Shown here: positions 20,988 through 24,514 of the stretch, one piece after another | How positions within the stretch are numbered: position 1 is the stretch's first letter | Layout of the letters: each line of letters starts with the position of its first letter | Assembly (NCBI GenBank): GCA_045658005.1 | Contig: JAZOUD010000059.1 | Coordinates: 1-24,514 of the forward strand | Length of the DNA stretch: 24,514 nucleotides | Origin: UBA2862 sp045658005 | GTDB lineage: Bacteria; Bacillota; Clostridia; Christensenellales; Aristaeellaceae | Direction: 5' to 3' | The notes under the pieces: generated by a model | Database searches by the model: none | Told to the model about the DNA's origin: nothing | The model's input: the letters and a program-made list of their open reading frames with translations, nothing else | Translations under genes and position numbers: made by a program

Positions 20988-22055
20988 ATGAAAATGACGT
21001 TCCGGTGGTACGGGGCAAAATCCGACCCGATCCCGCTGAAATACGTCAAGCAGATTCCCGGCATGACCGGCCTGATGGGCCTGCTGGATAAGCCCGCGGG
21101 CGTGGACTGGCCCGAGAACGAGTTCAAGGCGCTGGTGAACGAGGTTCACGATGCCGGCCTGGAGCTGGAGGTCATCGAGAGCGTGAACGTCCACGAGGAC
21201 ATCAAGCTCGGCCTGCCCAGCCGCGAAGAATACATCGCCAACTACATTTCCACCATTAAGATGCTGGCCCGCAACGGCGTGAAGGTGATCATCTACAACT
21301 TCATGCCCGTGTTCGACTGGCTGCGCACCGACCTGGCCCGTGTGATCCCCGAGGACGGCTCCAATTCCCTGTACTTCGACGAGAAGGACCTGGGCGAGAT
21401 GGGACCGCTGGAGATCGTGCGCCGCACCGCCGAGAGCAGCCAGGGCTTCACACTGCCCGGCTGGGAGCCGGAGCGCCTGGCGCTGCTTGAAAAGACGCTG
21501 AAGCAGTACGAGGGCATGACCGGCGACGACCTGCGCGTCAACTACAAGTATTTCCTGGACGCCGTGATTCCGGTGTGCGAGGAAGCGGGCGTGCGCATGG
21601 CCTGCCACCCGGACGATCCGGCCTGGCCCATCTTCGGCCTGCCCCGCATCGCCCACACGGTGGAGCAGTATGACAAGATCATCAAGCTCCACGACAGCCC
21701 GGCCAACAGCGTCTGCCTGTGCACCGGCTCCCTGGGCTCCAACCCCGACAACGACGTGCCCGCCGCCATTCGCCACTTCGGCGGGATGGATCGCATCGGC
21801 GCGATGCACGTGCGCAACGTGAAGTTCCTGGGCCACCACCACTTCCGCGAGGCGGCCCACCTGTCCAGCACCGGCGATCTGGATATGTACGCCATCATGA
21901 AGGCCATCCACGACACCTGCCCCGACACCTACGTGCGCCCGGACCACGGCCGCATGATCTGGGATGAAAAGGGCCGTCCCGGCTACGGCCTGTACGACCG
22001 GGCCCTTGGCGCGGCGTACCTGAACGGCCTGTGGGAGGCCATCGAGCGCGGTTGA
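20988..22055 (+). CDS. uxuA: Mannonate dehydratase
   Basis: The 355-aa product dehydrates D-mannonate to 2-keto-3-deoxygluconate. It shows the UxuA features MTFRWYGAKSDPIPLKYVKQIPG at the N-terminus (in short, FRWYG), the metal-site text MACHPDDPAWPIFGLPRI, MHVRNVKFLG and YVRPDHGRMIWDE, and the C-terminal YGLYDRALGAAYLNGLWEA. The length matches the short Firmicutes form. I chose the ATG at 20988, eight bases after AGGAGG; the earlier ATG at 20982 is too close. The product KDG would be phosphorylated by KdgK (9268-10362). Confidence 0.95.
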   Translation: MKMTFRWYGAKSDPIPLKYVKQIPGMTGLMGLLDKPAGVDWPENEFKALVNEVHDAGLELEVIESVNVHEDIKLGLPSREEYIANYISTIKMLARNGVKVIIYNFMPVFDWLRTDLARVIPEDGSNSLYFDEKDLGEMGPLEIVRRTAESSQGFTLPGWEPERLALLEKTLKQYEGMTGDDLRVNYKYFLDAVIPVCEEAGVRMACHPDDPAWPIFGLPRIAHTVEQYDKIIKLHDSPANSVCLCTGSLGSNPDNDVPAAIRHFGGMDRIGAMHVRNVKFLGHHHFREAAHLSSTGDLDMYAIMKAIHDTCPDTYVRPDHGRMIWDEKGRPGYGLYDRALGAAYLNGLWEAIERG

Positions 22056-22096
22056 AAAGCGTTTGAACCCAATAAAAAAACCTGGGAGGTATAAAC

Positions 22097-22393
22097 ATGA
22101 AGATTAACAAGAAGCAGGAAGGCAGCAAGCTGGTCATCGCGCTGGAGGGGCGTCTGGACACCACCTCCGCCCCGGACCTGGAAAAGGAATTGAAGACTTC
22201 CCTGGACGGCGTCACCGACCTGACCCTGGACCTGACCAACCTGGACTACATCTCCTCCGCGGGCCTGCGAGTGCTGTTGTCGGCCCACAAGACCATGATG
22301 AAGCAGGGGCAGATGAAGGTGACCAACGCCTCGGAGATCGTGAAGGAAGTGTTCGAGGTAACGGGTTTCTGCGACATTTTGACGATCGAATAA
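22097..22393 (+). CDS. STAS-domain anti-sigma factor antagonist (SpoIIAA-like)
   Basis: The 98-aa protein is a single STAS domain. EGRLDTTSAPDLEKEL, LDLTNLDYISSAGLRVLL and the end GFCDILTIE follow SpoIIAA/RsbV. The serine expected to be phosphorylated is Ser 54 in YISSAGL. GGGAGGT precedes the ATG at 22097. In known systems such a protein is phosphorylated by an RsbW/SpoIIAB-type kinase and, when dephosphorylated, releases a sigma factor or other partner. Here the next gene encodes a degenerate kinase-like protein 13 bases downstream, and both sit between uxuA and uxaC. No sigma factor or PP2C phosphatase is in the window. Confidence 0.93.
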   Translation: MKINKKQEGSKLVIALEGRLDTTSAPDLEKELKTSLDGVTDLTLDLTNLDYISSAGLRVLLSAHKTMMKQGQMKVTNASEIVKEVFEVTGFCDILTIE

Positions 22394-22406
22394 GGAGGGG
22401 TCTCAA

Positions 22407-23009
22407 ATGATCAGTGATATCATTGCGATTACCAATACCGGCGAAAACCTGTACACAGCGCTGGATCTGTCCCGCAGGGTGGCCGCTTACAGCGACCTTT
22501 CCCCGAAGAACGCGCTGCATCTGAGGCTGCTGGCGGAGGAGCTGGTGAGCCTGATGCACGCCATCACCGGTGAAGTCAGCGGAAGGTTCTGGATTGAGAA
22601 AGAGGAAGAGGATTATCGGCTGCACCTGCAGGTGGATGCTGCTCTGACAAAGGAAAAGCGCGAAGAGCTGCTGTCGACGTCCTCCACCGGCAAAAACGAA
22701 GCGCACCACTCCTTCATGGGCCGTCTGAGGGATTTCTTCTTCGGCCCCGTGGACGCGGATATCGCGGCCTATGACAAGTCTGTGCTGGCCACGGGCGTCC
22801 TGCCTGACGGTAGCCGGCCGTCGACGGACTGGGATTGGATGATGACCCGCTACCAGGGCGCTCTGTCCGCCATGAGGGAGGAAAAGCCGGAAGCGGCCGA
22901 GGCCTGGGATGAATTGGAAAAATCCATCGTCGGCAACCTGGCTGACGACGTGAAGGTCAGCATAAAGGGCTCCAAGACCGAAATGATCATTGAAAAGAAG
23001 CTGGCTTGA
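22407..23009 (+). CDS. Degenerate RsbW/GHKL-like partner of the STAS protein
   Basis: The 200-aa product starts like an anti-sigma kinase. Residues 10-55 run as a first helix, then LHLRLLAEELVSLMHAITG, matching an N-box region with its Glu (44/45) but with Leu/Met where the Mg-binding Asn should be. The chain ends in paired strands (DDVKVSIKGSKTEMIIEKKL) as in GHKL ATPases. Between them lies a variable stretch (about 85-170) without a DxGxG box. An ATP-binding kinase is therefore doubtful; a scaffold or pseudokinase is more likely. GGAGGGG is upstream, and the gene lies 13 bases after the STAS gene and 15 bases before uxaC. The family call rests on pattern plus its STAS neighbour. Confidence 0.6.
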   Translation: MISDIIAITNTGENLYTALDLSRRVAAYSDLSPKNALHLRLLAEELVSLMHAITGEVSGRFWIEKEEEDYRLHLQVDAALTKEKREELLSTSSTGKNEAHHSFMGRLRDFFFGPVDADIAAYDKSVLATGVLPDGSRPSTDWDWMMTRYQGALSAMREEKPEAAEAWDELEKSIVGNLADDVKVSIKGSKTEMIIEKKLA

Positions 23010-23024
23010 GGAGGTACGATAACT

Positions 23025-24431
23025 ATGTTCCTGGACAAGGACTTTCTGCTGAATACCGAGACCGCCCGCGTGCTCTATCATGAGGCTGCGGCCAATTGCC
23101 CCATCATCGACTACCACTGCCACATCAATCCCCGGGAGATCTACGAGGATCGCCGCTACGAGAACATCACCCAGGTCTGGCTGGGCGGCGACCACTACAA
23201 GTGGCGCCTGATGCGCTCGGCGGGCGTGCCGGAGAAGTACATCACCGGCAAGGAAACCAGCGACCACGACAAGTTCATGAAGTGGGCCGAGGTGCTGGGC
23301 AAGGGCATCGGCAACCCGCTGTACCACTGGAGTCACCTGGAGCTGCGCCGCTTCTTCGGTTACGAGGGCATACTGAACAAGAACACCGCCGAGGAGGTCT
23401 GGGCGCTGGCCAACAAGAAGCTGCAGAGCGAGGGCTACAGCGTGCGGGGCCTCATCAACATGTCCAACGTGGAGACCATCTGCACCACCGACGACCCCGT
23501 GGACAACCTGGAGTGGCATGAGAAGCTGGCCGCCGATCCCACCTTCAAGACCGCCGTGCTGCCCGCCTGGCGGCCCGACAAGGCCATGAACCTGGAGAAG
23601 GCTACCTGGCTGGATTACATTCACCAGCTGGAGGCCGTCGCCGGCATGAAGATCGACAGCTTCGCTGCGCTGAAGGAAGCGCTGAAGCAGCGCATGGCTT
23701 TCTTCCACGACCACAACTGCCGCCTGAGCGACCACGGCCTGAACTACGTGATGTACGCTCCCGCCACCGAGGCGGAGGTGGAGCGGATCTTCGCCGACCG
23801 CGTGGCGGGCAAGATGCCCACGCTGCACGAGGAGGACCAGTTCAAGCACGCCTTCATGCTGTTCCTGGCCGGCGAGTACAAGCGCCTGGGCTGGGTGATG
23901 CAGCTGCACTACGGCTGCCGCCGGGACAACAACGGCCCGATGTTCCGCAAGATGGGCCCGGACACCGGCTTTGACTGCGTGGACAACGGCGCGTCCTCCA
24001 ACGACACCGCCGCCTTCCTGGGCGCGCTGGCCGAGGCGGACATACTGCCCAAGACTATCCTTTACAGCCTGAACACCAACGACAACGCCGCCATCGACAC
24101 CATACTGGGCTGCTTCCAGCGGGACGAGGCCGTGGGCTACATCCAGCACGGCAGCGCCTGGTGGTTCAACGACCACTTCGACGGCATGACCGAGCAGATC
24201 AAGTCGCTGGCGTCCCTAGGCTACCTGGCCGGCTTCGTGGGCATGCTCACCGACAGCCGCAGCTTCCTGAGCTATCCCCGCCACGAGTACTTCCGCCGCA
24301 TACTCTGCCGCGTGTTCGGCGAGTGGGTGGAGCAGGGCATGTACCCCGAGGACATGGACACCCTGAAGGAGATCGTCCGCGCCATCAGCCACGACAACGC
24401 CAAGGCGTACTTTGGCTTTGCGGAGAAATAA
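23025..24431 (+). CDS. uxaC: Glucuronate isomerase (uronate isomerase)
   Basis: The 468-aa enzyme converts D-glucuronate to D-fructuronate (and galacturonate to tagaturonate). It has the amidohydrolase-type metal site IIDYHCHINPREI near residues 25-37, followed by WLGGDHYKWRLMRSAG, HWSHLELRRFFG, TTDDPVDNLEWH, LHYGCRRDNNG and NDNAAIDTILGCFQ. The C-terminal stretch GMLTDSRSFLSYPRHEYFRRILC is a UxaC hallmark. Length is normal. AGGAGGT lies about ten bases before the ATG. It is the last gene of the operon, followed by a hairpin. Its product needs a fructuronate reductase (UxuB), not present here, before UxuA can act. Confidence 0.96.
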   Translation: MFLDKDFLLNTETARVLYHEAAANCPIIDYHCHINPREIYEDRRYENITQVWLGGDHYKWRLMRSAGVPEKYITGKETSDHDKFMKWAEVLGKGIGNPLYHWSHLELRRFFGYEGILNKNTAEEVWALANKKLQSEGYSVRGLINMSNVETICTTDDPVDNLEWHEKLAADPTFKTAVLPAWRPDKAMNLEKATWLDYIHQLEAVAGMKIDSFAALKEALKQRMAFFHDHNCRLSDHGLNYVMYAPATEAEVERIFADRVAGKMPTLHEEDQFKHAFMLFLAGEYKRLGWVMQLHYGCRRDNNGPMFRKMGPDTGFDCVDNGASSNDTAAFLGALAEADILPKTILYSLNTNDNAAIDTILGCFQRDEAVGYIQHGSAWWFNDHFDGMTEQIKSLASLGYLAGFVGMLTDSRSFLSYPRHEYFRRILCRVFGEWVEQGMYPEDMDTLKEIVRAISHDNAKAYFGFAEK

Positions 24432-24445
24432 GCCGACGCGCAAGC

Positions 24446-24487
24446 GCATCACACCCCCTGCCGCATTTGCGGCAGGGGGTGTGATGC
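24446..24487 (+). terminator. Terminator of the sugar-acid/uronate operon
   Basis: GCATCACACCCCCTGCCGC pairs perfectly with its complement around a four-base ATTT loop. The stem is very strong but only TTGAG follows, so the T-tract is poor. It lies 15 bases after the uxaC stop. Confidence 0.82.
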
Positions 24488-24514
24488 TTGAGGGGCAGAC
24501 AAATACTGATTTAT

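Noticed and set aside
22212..24176. 654-aa minus-strand ORF opposite uxaC and the STAS pair
   Set aside because: It spans several well-identified plus-strand genes, has no domain features and no ribosome site; it is an antisense shadow.

Overview
The window looks like a chromosomal segment of a GC-rich member of the Clostridia (Bacillota), probably an uncultured gut-type anaerobe. The evidence is strong AGGAGG-type ribosome binding sites, sigma-A promoters (one is an exact TTGACA-17-TATAAT), a SpoIIAA-like STAS protein, and Firmicutes-style fused amino-acid ABC components. The taxonomic guess is inference. I saw no rRNA, tRNA, insertion sequence or CRISPR array.

Left region (1-9210), defence and decay. 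A type IV restriction pair, mcrB (with an internal EVE domain) and mcrC, lies on the minus strand between two broken minus-strand genes. One is a DinB-type DNA polymerase fragment (1-302). The other is a PucR/CdaR-type regulator fragment (3838-4160). Both fragments carry tandem arrays of the same 24-bp repeat, in opposite orientation relative to the coding strand, and each array sits in the only open frame of the unit for that orientation. A third, single copy near the regulator's 3' end lies in a closed frame and adds a stop codon. To the right are glycerate kinase (garK), a LacI-like sensor/GGDEF protein that seems to have lost much of its sensor, a 5'-truncated solute-binding/permease ABC fusion, and a 42-aa conserved-looking small ORF.

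Middle (9224-12291). 2-keto-3-deoxygluconate kinase (kdgK) has a consensus promoter whose spacer contains a palindrome. Next is a short KdpD/KdpE-like two-component system with no potassium ATPase beside it.

Right half (12335-24487). A run of same-strand genes forms an apparent sugar-acid operon: two tiny membrane-type ORFs, the TRAP transporter subunits DctQ and DctM (no DctP), a cyclase/hydrolase, a ketopantoate-reductase-like enzyme, a YhcH/YiaL protein, a membrane-anchored NERD-like protein without a recognisable nuclease centre, a YiaK-like reductase, a zinc alcohol dehydrogenase and an MFS transporter. A second promoter then leads into uxuA, a STAS protein, a degenerate RsbW-like protein and uxaC, closed by a strong hairpin. 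UxaC, UxuA and KdgK cover three steps of glucuronate breakdown (glucuronate to fructuronate; mannonate to KDG; KDG to KDPG). The fructuronate reductase and KDPG aldolase are not in the window.

Most interesting: the in-frame 24-bp repeats, the partner-switching-like pair inside a uronate operon, the NERD-like protein inside a sugar operon, and the unannotated micro-ORFs.
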